Shown: positions 1-8,256, numbered from the stretch's first letter. The stretch: 64,000 nucleotides of DNA from Cloacibacterium normanense (GCF_002943105.1 NZ_PTPZ01000003.1:248001-312000); one strand, 5' to 3'. Numbers and translations: made by a program. The notes: generated from the letters alone by a model not told the origin.

Positions 1-7
1 TGAAAAT

Positions 8-1198
8 TTAAAAAATTAAAAGGTTGATGTCGTGATAAGTAAGGTCGAATTTGTCGCAAATCACTTTTTTGGTATGTCTGCCTTTATACATGTAAAGCGA
101 TTGTTTCATTTCGTTTCTTTTCAAAAGCATATTTTCGAAACCACCTTCTTCGTCATAGTTCAGGAGATAACTTAGGAAGAAATTAGAAATAGCTTTCGTA
201 GTGGTTCTCGGCATTCTAGAAGATAAATTAGGCAATCCACAATGAAGAACTTCGTGTTTAATGATAACAGGATTTTCGTGAGTGGTTACTTCTGTAGTTT
301 CTATACAGCCGCCGTAATCTATGGTCAAATCTATAATTACAGAGCCTTTTTTCATGGCTTTTACCATGTCTTCTGTCACTACATAAGGCATATTGAGTCT
401 AGGTAATGCACCAATTACTACATCAGCTCTTCTCAATGCTTTTTTTAATTCTTTTGGGTCTATAATTGAAGTTGGGACTCTACTGTCTATTAGTGTATGT
501 AATCTTCTTAATTTAGATAAAGAATTGTCAAAAACTCTTACACTTGCCCCTAAACCGATGGCTGCTTTCGTCGCAAATTCTCCTACAATTCCAGCTCCTA
601 GAACTACTACTTCTGTAGGACGAACTCCGGTAATTCCACCGAGCATTAAACCATTTGATTTAGCCAATAATTCTGAAGCGTACAAAATGGAAATTCCACC
701 TGCGATTTCGCCAATGAGTCTGATAAGTGACAATTGGCGGTATTCGTCCATAATGAATTCAAAAGCGATGGCATTTACCTTTTTTTCTGCTAATTTTTTA
801 AAATAATCTTTGTCTCTTAAGTTAATTTGAAGTGCAGAAACCAAATAAGCATTTGGTTTTAGAAATTCCATTTCTTCTTCGGTTGGTGGATTGATTTTAA
901 GAACCAAATCTTGTCCGTACACTTCTGCTTGACTGGTTGTAATCTGAGCTCCTGCTTCAGAAAACTGTAAATCTGTAAAGAACGAACCTTCACCAGCGCC
1001 AGCTTCTAAAATAATATCATGACCATGTTCTACCAAAACTTGTACTGCATCTGGCGTAATACACAGTCTTTTTTCGTGTAAACAGGTTTCTTTTGGAATA
1101 CCAATGCTAAATTTTTTCCCTTTTTTGAGAACCTCTAATTTTTCCTCTTTAGGAATGAGTTGTTCTTCAGTAAAAGGTGTAAATATGGTAGAACTCAT
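8..1198 (-). CDS. ald: Alanine dehydrogenase
   Basis: Catalyses NAD-dependent interconversion of L-alanine and pyruvate plus ammonia in the cytoplasm. The 396-residue product has the N-terminal alanine dehydrogenase/PNT half (GIPKETCLHEKR near residue 33) and a Rossmann NAD site (VVVLGAGIVGEFATKAA, around residue 200). Bacterial Ald is usually near 370 residues; an N-terminal extension of about 30 residues, as here, is what I expect in Bacteroidota. ATG at 1198 is chosen because a TAnnTTTG box lies just upstream. The gene follows tsaE on the same strand with an 83-bp gap and appears to have its own promoter. The family assignment is firm; pyridine nucleotide transhydrogenase alpha is the nearest alternative and is less likely because no membrane part is present. 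Confidence 0.93.
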   Translation of the reverse strand: MSSTIFTPFTEEQLIPKEEKLEVLKKGKKFSIGIPKETCLHEKRLCITPDAVQVLVEHGHDIILEAGAGEGSFFTDLQFSEAGAQITTSQAEVYGQDLVLKINPPTEEEMEFLKPNAYLVSALQINLRDKDYFKKLAEKKVNAIAFEFIMDEYRQLSLIRLIGEIAGGISILYASELLAKSNGLMLGGITGVRPTEVVVLGAGIVGEFATKAAIGLGASVRVFDNSLSKLRRLHTLIDSRVPTSIIDPKELKKALRRADVVIGALPRLNMPYVVTEDMVKAMKKGSVIIDLTIDYGGCIETTEVTTHENPVIIKHEVLHCGLPNLSSRMPRTTTKAISNFFLSYLLNYDEEGGFENMLLKRNEMKQSLYMYKGRHTKKVICDKFDLTYHDINLLIF

Positions 1199-1217
1199 TG
1201 TTTTAAATTTTAATCTA

Positions 1218-1225
1218 CAAAGATA
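1218..1225 (-). promoter_or_regulatory. -7 box of the ald promoter
   Basis: The minus strand reads TATCTTTG, an exact match to the Bacteroidota -7 consensus TAnnTTTG, about 20 bases before the ald ATG. I do not see a clear TTG at the usual 19-bp distance. Confidence 0.5.
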
Positions 1226-1281
1226 GCGAAAAATGGGATAGGTAAAACCTTAGAAATCATGGATTCTTTCTAAGAAAAATT

Positions 1282-1695
1282 TTAGTGGAAAACAATTTCT
1301 CTATAATCACCATAATTGGTAATTGTCATTTCATGATGAGGTAAATCTGCCAATTCTTCTTCGTAGATTTCTGGCCATTCTATAATGCAGAGAAAAGCAT
1401 TGTCTAGATATTCTTCAATCCCAAAATCATAGGCTTCTTCTATTTTTTTGAGTCGATAAAGATCAAAATGAAAAACTTTTCCTTTCGGTGAATGGTATTC
1501 ATTTACAATAGCGTAAGTAGGCGAAGAAACTTCGTCTGTGCTTCCTAAACTTTTCATCAAAAACTGAGAAAATGTTGTTTTGCCAGCACCTAAGTTTCCT
1601 TTGAGCAAAAGGATATTGTGTTTTAAATTGGGCAAAATTTCATCTACTACTTTTTGCCAATCTTCAATTTTTTCTATTTGGAATGTTTGAGACAT
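1282..1695 (-). CDS. tsaE: tRNA threonylcarbamoyladenosine biosynthesis ATPase TsaE
   Basis: TsaE is the ATPase partner of TsaB/TsaD in making the t6A modification at position 37 of ANN-decoding tRNAs. A Walker A motif GNLGAGKTTFSQ is visible near residue 35, followed by the family motifs SSPTYAIVNEY and HFDLYRL and a C-terminal EWPE. From the ATG at 1695 the protein is 137 residues, normal for the family. An upstream in-frame ATG at 1758 would add 21 residues, but a -7 promoter box (1714-1721) lies inside that extension, so the shorter start is preferred. A strong terminator separates it from porX, so it is probably transcribed on its own or with ald. Confidence 0.92.
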   Translation of the reverse strand: MSQTFQIEKIEDWQKVVDEILPNLKHNILLLKGNLGAGKTTFSQFLMKSLGSTDEVSSPTYAIVNEYHSPKGKVFHFDLYRLKKIEEAYDFGIEEYLDNAFLCIIEWPEIYEEELADLPHHEMTITNYGDYREIVFH

Positions 1696-1713
1696 GTTTT
1701 TTGAAAATTTTTT

Positions 1714-1721
1714 CAAAAATA
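1714..1721 (-). promoter_or_regulatory. -7 box of the tsaE promoter
   Basis: The minus strand reads TATTTTTG, matching TAnnTTTG, 18 bases upstream of the ATG at 1695. It decides the start codon of tsaE, because the longer reading would place the promoter inside the gene. No convincing -33 element is seen. Confidence 0.45.
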
Positions 1722-1737
1722 CGGAATTGTTATGGTG

Positions 1738-1773
1738 TAAAAAAGCGGAAAAAATCAATTGATTTTTTCCGCT
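1738..1773 (-). terminator. Terminator of porX, perfect 30-bp palindrome
   Basis: Positions 1744-1773 are a perfect 15+15 palindrome (arm AGCGGAAAAAATCAA). On the minus strand it is followed by six T (1743-1738), a textbook Rho-independent terminator. It lies 33 bp after the porX stop and before the tsaE start. Confidence 0.85.
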
Positions 1774-1805
1774 CCATGCCTAAGTATAAATAAACTATGA
1801 AAAAA

Positions 1806-3347
1806 CTACTTAGGTTCTAAAATACTGATAGGTATAATGATTTCTTCTAGTGAAATTCCGCCATGTTGATAGGTGTCTTTGTAATAATTCACAAAGTGGT
1901 TGTAATTTTTGGGATAAGCCAAAAAGATGTTGTTTTTCGCAAAAATATACTTGCTGCTGAGATTTCCTTTGGGTAAAAATAATTTTTCTGGATTCGTAAT
2001 TGCCCAAACATCTTTTTCGTCATAAGTGAGAGATTTTCCTGTTTTATAACGAATGTTGGTGCTGGTTTCTCTATCGCCTACAACTTGCGAAGGTTTTTTT
2101 ACATAAACCATTCCGTGGTCAGTTGTAATCACCAGTTTGAAACCTTGTTCCGCTGCGAGTTTGATGATTTTTAAAATTGAAGAATTTTCAAACCAATTTA
2201 CGGTAAGACTTCTGAAAGTTTTGTCATCTCTAATCAATTGGTCTACAATGTGATTATCCGTTTTAGCATGCGAAAGAATATCGATGAAATTATAGACAAT
2301 CACCAATAAATCATTGTTTTTATGTTGGTTAAAATCATCTAAAATCTTGCGCTCAAAATCTGCATTCAGAACTTTCAAATATTTCATGGACTTGTTTTGG
2401 AGTCCAATTCTTTTCATTTGGTCTTCTAAAAATTCGCGTTCATGCTCGTTTTTATTGCCTTCTTCATTGTCATTAAACCATTTATCTGGAAAACGTTTTT
2501 CGATTTCCGAAGGCATTAAACCTGCAAAAAATGAATTTCTGGCGTATTGAGTGGCAGTGGGTAAAATACTGAAATATTCGTCTTCTGAAACCTTGTTGTA
2601 AAACCTTGCGAAAAGCGGTTCTATCACTTTCCATTGGTCATATCTCAAATTGTCAACCATCAGAAGTAAAACTTTGTCTTTCTCTAAAACGGGTTTTACT
2701 TTTTCCTTAAAAGCAGTGTGAGACATGATGGGTTTTTCGGTGCTGTGAAGCCATTCTTCGTAATTTTTTTCTATAAATTTAGAAAACTGAATGTTGGCTT
2801 CTTCTTTTTGAGATTGTAATAAATCTGCAAACTCATTGTCAAAAACTTTATCGAATTTGATTTCCCAATTCAAGATTTTCTTATAATATTCTGCCCATTC
2901 TTGGTAAGTATTTACATAGCTGAGTTCCATCGAAAGGTTACGAAAACCTTGTTGATATTCTAACTTGGTTTTTTGCTCTACCAAATCGTCTTCTTGAAGA
3001 TTTTTCTTCAGCGAAAGCAAAACCTGATTAGGATTTACAGGTTTTAGAATATAATCAGAAATTTGTGAACCGATGGCTTGTTCCATGATGTGTTCTTCTT
3101 CGTTTTTGGTTACCATCACGATTTTTATAGAAGAATCTAAATCCTTAAGCATGGGAATGGCTTCCAGGCCAGAAATTCCGGGCATGTTTTCGTCTAAAAG
3201 TGCGAGTTGAAATTTTTCGTTTTCTATTAATTCTAGCGCTTCGTTCACATTGTTAACTGGCGTTACGTTATAGCCTTTGTTTTCTAGAAAAACGATATGT
3301 GGTTTGAGTAAATCTACTTCATCATCAATCCAAATTATTTTTGACAT
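1806..3347 (-). CDS. porX: PorX, response regulator with PglZ/alkaline-phosphatase domain (type IX secretion regulator)
   Basis: PorX acts with the histidine kinase PorY and an ECF sigma factor to control type IX secretion and gliding genes in Bacteroidota. The 513-residue product opens with a receiver domain (residues 1-120: acidic pair IDDE, phospho-acceptor Asp52 in LLDENMPG, and a KPVNP lysine loop). After a helical linker comes a PglZ domain of the alkaline phosphatase fold, with MVDNLRYDQW near residue 230, TTDHGMVYV near 410 and a C-terminal HGGISLEE. Length and architecture match known PorX. There is no DNA-binding domain. At least one probable T9SS substrate is encoded in this window (the GH27-like enzyme at 48.8 kb). 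The gene is followed by its own terminator. Confidence 0.92.
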   Translation of the reverse strand: MSKIIWIDDEVDLLKPHIVFLENKGYNVTPVNNVNEALELIENEKFQLALLDENMPGISGLEAIPMLKDLDSSIKIVMVTKNEEEHIMEQAIGSQISDYILKPVNPNQVLLSLKKNLQEDDLVEQKTKLEYQQGFRNLSMELSYVNTYQEWAEYYKKILNWEIKFDKVFDNEFADLLQSQKEEANIQFSKFIEKNYEEWLHSTEKPIMSHTAFKEKVKPVLEKDKVLLLMVDNLRYDQWKVIEPLFARFYNKVSEDEYFSILPTATQYARNSFFAGLMPSEIEKRFPDKWFNDNEEGNKNEHEREFLEDQMKRIGLQNKSMKYLKVLNADFERKILDDFNQHKNNDLLVIVYNFIDILSHAKTDNHIVDQLIRDDKTFRSLTVNWFENSSILKIIKLAAEQGFKLVITTDHGMVYVKKPSQVVGDRETSTNIRYKTGKSLTYDEKDVWAITNPEKLFLPKGNLSSKYIFAKNNIFLAYPKNYNHFVNYYKDTYQHGGISLEEIIIPISILEPK

Positions 3348-3360
3348 AAATTATTTTTTA

Positions 3361-3397
3361 GGTTAAGATATAGGTTGAGGTAAAGGATAAGGTTAAG
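3361..3397. repeat. Degenerate GGTTAAG/GGTTGAG short repeats
   Basis: Four degenerate copies of a GGT(T)AAG-like heptamer (GGTTAAG, GGTTGAG, GGTAAAG, GGTTAAG) lie between porX and its presumed promoter. The same word, as TTAACC, is tandemly repeated at 37448-37471. No function can be assigned. Confidence 0.5.
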
Positions 3398-3444
3398 AAG
3401 TTTCATCTTACATCTTTTGACTTCCTGCTCCAAATTATCTCTCC

Positions 3445-3452
3445 CAAAAATA
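3445..3452 (-). promoter_or_regulatory. Possible -7 box of the porX promoter
   Basis: The minus strand reads TATTTTTG about 98 bases before the porX ATG. It matches TAnnTTTG, but no -33 TTG is seen at a standard distance, so the call is tentative. Confidence 0.35.
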
Positions 3453-3496
3453 CGCCAAAACTGTCTTAAATATTGTATAAAATAATTGGAATATGG

Positions 3497-3514
3497 TTAA
3501 AAATCTGTTAAACT
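3497..3514 (+). repeat. 18-bp direct repeat, left copy (flanks the variable island)
   Basis: TTAAAAATCTGTTAAACT occurs here and identically at 6972-6989 in the same orientation. The two copies bracket the island of exported hypothetical proteins between porX and the HD-domain gene. Confidence 0.7.
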
Positions 3515-3531
3515 GAAAATGAGTCTTGAGT

Positions 3532-4182
3532 TTATTGATATAGCTGAGGTTCTTTTATGCCTTGAGAAATTAAAACTGTTTTATTCATTTCAAAATGAGC
3601 TTTTGTCCTTTCATTTAAGTATTTTTTTAAAGGTTCTAGCTCATATTTTTTTCTTCGTTCATCTACATTTATGCTGTCTTCTAATCCGTATTTTGGTGTA
3701 GCTTGTCCCAATTTATTATAGCTGCATTGAGTTCCAAAATATTGTTTTTGTTTTTTATTAGCCCTTATTCTATCAAATAGATAAGCGTAATTAGATTTGT
3801 GAGCATTATTTTTGTCAACTTCCTTTTTCATCATTTTCAAAACTTTTTTCTGAAAATCTGGAAAATTGTCAGAATGCTGAACGATTAACCAAAAATGGTT
3901 AGAACCTTCTTCTCCAACTTTATCAAACCCAAGAAAACCATATTTTTTGATGTAGTTATCAATCTTTTCTTTGTTTACTTTATTGATGCTATCTCTATCA
4001 GTAAAGAATTTTTCAGTGTTAGTTATGTACGAACCAAAAGGAATTCCAGCATATTTTTGGTCAATTTCTATCATTTCAGAAAGTTCTTTTTTAATGTTTT
4101 CTTTTTCAGATTCAGATATTTTCTTTTTTGAAACGCATGAACTCACCAATATTATACTAAAAATGAAAATTAAGTTTCTCAT
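3532..4182 (-). CDS. DUF6624-like lipoprotein
   Basis: Function unknown. The ATG at 4182 gives 216 residues beginning with a lipoprotein signal (hydrophobic stretch then VSSC), so the mature protein is probably anchored to a membrane. The body resembles the DUF6624 pattern as I recall it: HFWLIVQHSDNFPDFQKKVL in the middle, then YAYLFDRI, then KQYFGTQC, and a C-terminal VDERRKKYELEPLKKYL. A longer TTG-initiated reading from 4197 is rejected because a -7 promoter box (4195-4202) overlaps it. The gene is the last of the small minus-strand island. Confidence 0.7.
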   Translation of the reverse strand: MRNLIFIFSIILVSSCVSKKKISESEKENIKKELSEMIEIDQKYAGIPFGSYITNTEKFFTDRDSINKVNKEKIDNYIKKYGFLGFDKVGEEGSNHFWLIVQHSDNFPDFQKKVLKMMKKEVDKNNAHKSNYAYLFDRIRANKKQKQYFGTQCSYNKLGQATPKYGLEDSINVDERRKKYELEPLKKYLNERTKAHFEMNKTVLISQGIKEPQLYQ

Positions 4183-4194
4183 GATGTTTTTTTT

Positions 4195-4202
4195 CAAAAA
4201 TA
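4195..4202 (-). promoter_or_regulatory. -7 box of the DUF6624-like gene
   Basis: The minus strand reads TATTTTTG twelve bases upstream of the ATG at 4182. Transcription would start only a few bases before the start codon, giving an almost leaderless mRNA. Confidence 0.45.
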
Positions 4203-4345
4203 TGAAATAGAGACGAATAAAACCATTTTAGCTCAAATTTTATCTCTAAAACAAAGAAAGAACTTTGCTTTTATGAAAACAGTCTTTCAAAGCATCAACA
4301 ACTCAATTTTAAGCACCCCAAATTTTAGAATTTTGACCGTTAACT

Positions 4346-4382
4346 AAAAAACAAACCTCTCTAAAATTGCTTCTAAAGAGGT
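4346..4382 (-). terminator. Terminator downstream of the DUF6705-like gene
   Basis: On the minus strand a 12-bp stem (ACCTCTTTAGAA with two G-T wobbles) closes a 4-base GCAA loop and is followed by TTGTTTTTT. It sits about 95 bp after the stop of the gene at 4476-5030. Confidence 0.65.
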
Positions 4383-4426
4383 CAAAATTTTATGTTTTTG
4401 AAATAGTATTTCTAAAAATGGGAGTT

Positions 4427-4446
4427 GTGCAACAGTGTGCAACAGT
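4427..4446 (+). repeat. Tandem duplicate of GTGCAACAGT
   Basis: Two exact, adjacent copies of the 10-mer GTGCAACAGT. The sequence after it, AATGTTAGCTGTAGTG, recalls ACATTACAGCTAACGG in the intergenic element near 6431, so both may derive from one dispersed intergenic repeat. Confidence 0.5.
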
Positions 4447-4475
4447 TACCAATGTTAGCTGTAGTGTTTTTAATT

Positions 4476-5030
4476 TTACTGTTTTGTCAATATAATATTC
4501 TGTGGAAGTATGATTTCCCAATCATAATCTGGTTGGTTGCCTATTACTAGCTTTATACCCGGTGGATTCTTTAAAGAAACCAATTTAATTTGTGTAGCAT
4601 TAATATATTCTATTTCAAAATTCACACTTTTATTTTTTGAAAGGTGAGATATTGTCCCATTAAGTTCATTATAGTTTGTTGAAATCGTACCCAAACTAAG
4701 AATTGTTGATTTTTTATCATTAAAATTTGTACTTTGAAAGCTCATAGAGCTTTCAAAAATTTCATTTCCATTATTGTATTGATGAAAACCATAAATAATA
4801 TCTGCAGTCACATTTTTATTAATCGGCGGGAGTGTAATATTTTGTTTTTTTAATACAATGGTAAAGCTTTTATTCCCACTTTGCCATTTCCATGTTCCTA
4901 TGAATTTATCAAGGTTAGGATTAGGGTTAACTGCTCCAGGAGTGAAATTAAGTTCTTGTGCCATACAAGTATTTGATATAAACAATTGGATTGTTAAAAA
5001 AGCTAAAATTTTAAATAGTATATTTTTCAT
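4476..5030 (-). CDS. Exported hypothetical protein, DUF6705-like
   Basis: 184 residues with a clear Sec signal peptide (MKNILFKILAFLTIQLF, ending near CMAQE). The mature part looks like an all-beta domain that begins LDKFIGTWKWQSGNKSFTI, a pattern I associate with small Flavobacteriales proteins of the DUF6705 type, but I cannot confirm this. Function unknown; the location is probably the periplasm or cell surface. It lies 11 bp downstream of the interrupted gene at 5042-6388 and is likely co-transcribed with it. Confidence 0.65.
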   Translation of the reverse strand: MKNILFKILAFLTIQLFISNTCMAQELNFTPGAVNPNPNLDKFIGTWKWQSGNKSFTIVLKKQNITLPPINKNVTADIIYGFHQYNNGNEIFESSMSFQSTNFNDKKSTILSLGTISTNYNELNGTISHLSKNKSVNFEIEYINATQIKLVSLKNPPGIKLVIGNQPDYDWEIILPQNIILTKQ

Positions 5031-5041
5031 GATTTTAAAGT

Positions 5042-6388
5042 TTAATTATTACAGTTAATAGGAACAATTGTACCATTGTTGTTTTTAGTAAGCAAAGACC
5101 AATTGTTCATTTCGTTATCGCCTTTCATTAATTGGAGACCTGTATCAAAAAGTTGTAAAAAATTAACTAAGTTTTTTTCGTTTTCTGTAGCTGTATTTTT
5201 GTAGTTTACCCTTTGGTCATAAATATTATTAAAGAATTCACCAGTACTTTTATCATACACCCCATTTATAAAAAACTGCGAAGCGAAGTTGGCAAATTTG
5301 CTTGGATCATCAATTACCATATAGTATTGGTTTCCTTGTGGGCTGCCGTAAGGTGTCACTACTCCAGCTATAAAAGTATTTACATCTTTAATTGCGTTAT
5401 GTTGAATCATTGTACATAAGGTAATAAAATCATCAAATGAAAATGTAGAAAGAATTTGGGAAGCTTGATAATGAGAGTGTATAAATGCAGCAAATTTATC
5501 ACCGGCATTAAATTGAACTCTTACTCCAGCTTCTCCAACAGGTCCTGTTCCGTAAATGTCGTTTTGGATGTTCCCACTATTATCTTGCCAAAGAAAATAA
5601 GCATGCTCTTTATTATCATTAGTTTTAGTTTTAAGATTTTTCATACTATTTTTAGTTACAGAATCTTTACCAACAGCCTGTATTTTTTCACAAGGTTGTG
5701 GTTCAGTTGGTTGTTCATCAATGGGATAGGTGTATCCGCCGCCGACAGGTGGAGTTCCGCTTCCTCCAGTGCAGTCTCCAGAAGGATCAAGACAGGTTGA
5801 AGGGATTTCAAAACCAGTTTGGACACAAGTTGTTGTATAATATGATTGAGTATATAAAACCTCACCTGTAACGGTGTCTGTCCATGTCCAAATTACTTCT
5901 CTTGTTATACAGGTCATTCCTCTGGCTAATTGAGAATTTGTATTTTGAAATTTTGGTTTTAGATGATCTCTGTCTTTGAAAATTAGAGCTTGAAAGAATT
6001 TTATAGAAGATGCATCATCCGTTTTTCTACGGAAATATATTGTATTGTCAATTCTTTTGACAAACATGACGTGTTCTACTTTATTATTTTTAATGATGGG
6101 AACTTCGAGAAAGCTTTCGTCAAATTTGTCAAAAGTCATTGCATAATTCCAATAAACGTTTCCCTATTTGTTAGAGAAATAAGAGTTGTCTAGGTTTTCA
6201 TTAAAAATTTTCTGTACATTTTTAATAAATATTTCATCTTCTTTCCAAAAGCTTTTATTAACATATTCTTTAGTTAACAATTCTTGTTTTTGAAATGTTG
6301 TTACTTCATCTTCAGAACGACATGAAAATAAAAATAAAAAAGTAAGGAATGATACTTTCAAACATGATAATAGTATTTTTTTCGTCAT
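5042..6388 (-). pseudogene. Lipoprotein with JAB/JAMM-like C-terminal motif, interrupted by an in-frame TAG
   Basis: Reading from ATG 6388 gives a lipoprotein signal (FLTFLFLFSCRSEDE), then 74 codons, then TAG at 6164-6166. The same frame stays open for another 373 codons to 5042 and continues naturally (GNVYWNYAMTFDKFDES), so this is one gene of about 448 codons with a single nonsense codon. The downstream part has a Gly/Pro-rich linker (SGTPPVGGGYTYP) and a C-terminal domain with FIHSHY followed by STFSFDDF. That is an H-x-H-x10-S-x2-D arrangement close to the JAMM metal site (H-x-H-x7-S-x2-D). The internal ATG at 6139 could restart translation but would lack a signal peptide. Possibly a broken secreted peptidase-like protein or toxin; function uncertain. 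Confidence 0.72.
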
Positions 6389-6430
6389 AAGTGTTTTTTG
6401 ATTTAACGTTAATTTAATATGCACTTTTGT

Positions 6431-6510
6431 GATAACATTACAGCTAACGGTTCGGCGGATTTGCGAAGTTCCGAGAAGGAAGCTTACTTCCGTTCTTGGG
6501 ATTTTGCACA
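6431..6510. repeat. Probable dispersed intergenic element with hairpins
   Basis: An 80-bp stretch is richer in GC than its surroundings. It includes ACATTACAGCTAACGGTTCG, the hairpin GGAAG-CTTA-CTTCC, and an end reading TTGCACACCACC. It resembles intergenic elements found repeatedly in Flavobacteriia genomes (from memory). No gene is visible in it. Confidence 0.4.
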
Positions 6511-6788
6511 CCACCAAATATACAAAAGTATTTTTGATGCTCAAAAGCTTATTAAAAAACCTTAACCCTATCCAAAGCAATGTCAAAGGAAAGTCAAAGG
6601 AATGTATAAGGAAAGGGTAGTTAATGTCTGCTTGCACTTTACTTGCAGGACATAGGCAAGATACTTGCTTCTTATGATACCCAGAACTTTATATGGCGTT
6701 TTGAAGAAAACAAATAAGGGTTTGAGTTGAATCAAGTGGCAGTCAAACTCGAGTTTTGTTCGCAAAAAGTACCCTTTTTCCGAAGCTG

Positions 6789-6818
6789 ATTCGAACTTGA
6801 TTCGAACAAGACTCGAAC
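6789..6818 (+). repeat. Three iteron-like TTCGAAC sites at 11-bp spacing
   Basis: ATTCGAAC at 6789, ATTCGAAC at 6800 and ACTCGAAC at 6811 are spaced exactly 11 bp apart, so they lie on one face of the helix. This is the geometry of a cooperative protein-binding site. The nearest gene is the HD-domain gene, about 225 bp away. Confidence 0.5.
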
Positions 6819-6971
6819 AAATGTCTCAAAAAAGACAAAAAAAGGCGAAATAATTAAGCTAATTGATGCGTAATAATAGTGTAAACTTTCATCGTGAGAA
6901 CTCTAAGTTTTATAACCAAAAAAACTTATTTTATTTTTTGTCACAGAAGAAGTCGTAAAGCATGAGATGAA

Positions 6972-6989
6972 TTAAAAATCTGTTAAACT
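6972..6989 (+). repeat. 18-bp direct repeat, right copy
   Basis: Identical to 3497-3514 (TTAAAAATCTGTTAAACT). It lies 10 bp before the promoter of the HD-domain gene, at the boundary between the island and the conserved gene. Confidence 0.7.
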
Positions 6990-6998
6990 AAATTTCCG

Positions 6999-7006
6999 TA
7001 AATTTG
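6999..7006 (+). promoter_or_regulatory. -7 box of the HD-domain gene
   Basis: TAAATTTG matches TAnnTTTG and lies 35 bases before the ATG at 7042. Confidence 0.5.
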
Positions 7007-7041
7007 AAGAATCATTTATCAATCATCATTTATCTATTCAA

Positions 7042-8256
7042 ATGAGCACCAATAAACTCAAAATTATCAACGACCCAGTTCATGGTTTTATAAAAATTCC
7101 TTACGAAATTTTGTATGATGTGTTAGAGCATCGTTATTTTCAGAGATTGCGCAGAATTTCTCAGACAGGATTATTGAGTTTGGTCTTTCCGGGAGCTACC
7201 CATACCAGATTTCATCATGCTTTAGGCGCAATGCACTTGATGTTTACAGCGCTAGAAACTTTGAAACTGAAAAATGTAAAAATTTCAGACGAAGAAGAAA
7301 AAGCGGCGCTTCTCGCTATTTTATTGCACGATGTAGGTCATGGTCCGTATTCTCACGCTTTAGAAAGTCTTTTGATGGAAGATTGGCATCACGAGAAACT
7401 TTCGATTTTATTGATGAAAAAATTGAATGATGAGTTTAATGGTGAATTAGATTTGGCGATAGAAATGTTTCAAGGAAAATACCATCGTAAATTCTTTAAC
7501 CAATTGATTACTTCGCAGTTAGATGTAGATAGGTTAGATTATTTGAAGCGAGACAGTTTCTTTACGGGAGTTTCAGAAGGAAGTGTGAACACGCAGAGAA
7601 TTATTTCGATGATGAATGTAAAAGATGATGAACTTCTGATTGATGAAAAAGGGGTTTATTCCATTGAAAATTTCCTTACTGCAAGAATGTTTATGTATTG
7701 GCAAGTTTACTATCATAAAACTTCGGCTTTGGCAGAACATCTTTTGGTGAAAATCTTGAGCAGAGCAAAACAGCTCATTTCTGAAGGAAAACAAGTGGAA
7801 GCTTACGGAAATTTAAAATATTTCTTGTACAAAACTGATTTCGAAAAAGCGACAGAAGAAGATGTGAATCGTTTTACACAACTGGATGATACAGATGTAC
7901 TGAGCGCGATAAAAACTTGGCAAAATGCGGATGATTTTGTGTTGAGTTATTTCTGTAAAGCGGTGGTTCAGAGAAAATTCCCAAAAACGGTATTTTCTTC
8001 TCAAAAATTTGAAGAATCAGAAATTTTAGAAAAAATAGAACGAGCTAATCAGAAATTTGGCATCGAAAATGGAGACCAATTGGTGGAACAAATCAGCAGA
8101 ACTTTGCTTCCTTATGATAATCAAAAACAACCGATTTTTTTGCTCAAAAGAGACGGAAGAAAGATAAAGTTGGAAGACGCAGAAACTCAAATTCTATCAG
8201 CGCATATCAACCAACCAACCACCAAAAACATTCTGTTTTTCCCGAGAGAAATTTAA
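7042..8256 (+). CDS. HD-domain phosphohydrolase (dGTPase-like)
   Basis: 404 residues of the HD superfamily. Metal ligands are visible as HTRFHHALGAMHL (around residue 52), LLHDVGHGPYSHALE (around residue 100) and a later QLDVDRLDYLKRD. It begins IINDPVHGFIKIPYEI, typical of the YdhJ/dNTPase-like subgroup common in Bacteroidota. It probably hydrolyses (d)NTPs or a related phosphate ester in the cytoplasm; the exact substrate cannot be read from sequence. It is transcribed in the same direction as the lipid A genes but ends 58 bp before lpxD, which has its own promoter. Confidence 0.88.
   Translation: MSTNKLKIINDPVHGFIKIPYEILYDVLEHRYFQRLRRISQTGLLSLVFPGATHTRFHHALGAMHLMFTALETLKLKNVKISDEEEKAALLAILLHDVGHGPYSHALESLLMEDWHHEKLSILLMKKLNDEFNGELDLAIEMFQGKYHRKFFNQLITSQLDVDRLDYLKRDSFFTGVSEGSVNTQRIISMMNVKDDELLIDEKGVYSIENFLTARMFMYWQVYYHKTSALAEHLLVKILSRAKQLISEGKQVEAYGNLKYFLYKTDFEKATEEDVNRFTQLDDTDVLSAIKTWQNADDFVLSYFCKAVVQRKFPKTVFSSQKFEESEILEKIERANQKFGIENGDQLVEQISRTLLPYDNQKQPIFLLKRDGRKIKLEDAETQILSAHINQPTTKNILFFPREI

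Larger units (their letters stand above)
6389..7041. other. 653-bp intergenic region with several repeats, no gene recognised
   Basis: I find no convincing gene here. The region holds a GC-richer palindromic element (6431-6510), two short direct repeats of GTCAAAGGAA, three 11-bp-spaced TTCGAAC-type sites (6789-6818), the right copy of an 18-bp direct repeat (6972-6989) and the promoter of the HD-domain gene (6999-7006). Short open frames here have no coding character. Confidence 0.6.

Noticed and set aside
6164-6166. Stop-codon reassignment of TAG
   Set aside because: Several clearly intact genes end in TAG (lepB, the LpxD paralogue, the SusE/F-like gene), so TAG is an ordinary stop here.
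6583-6765. Minus-strand 60-residue open frame in the intergenic region
   Set aside because: No coding character, no ribosome-site context and no recognised motif.
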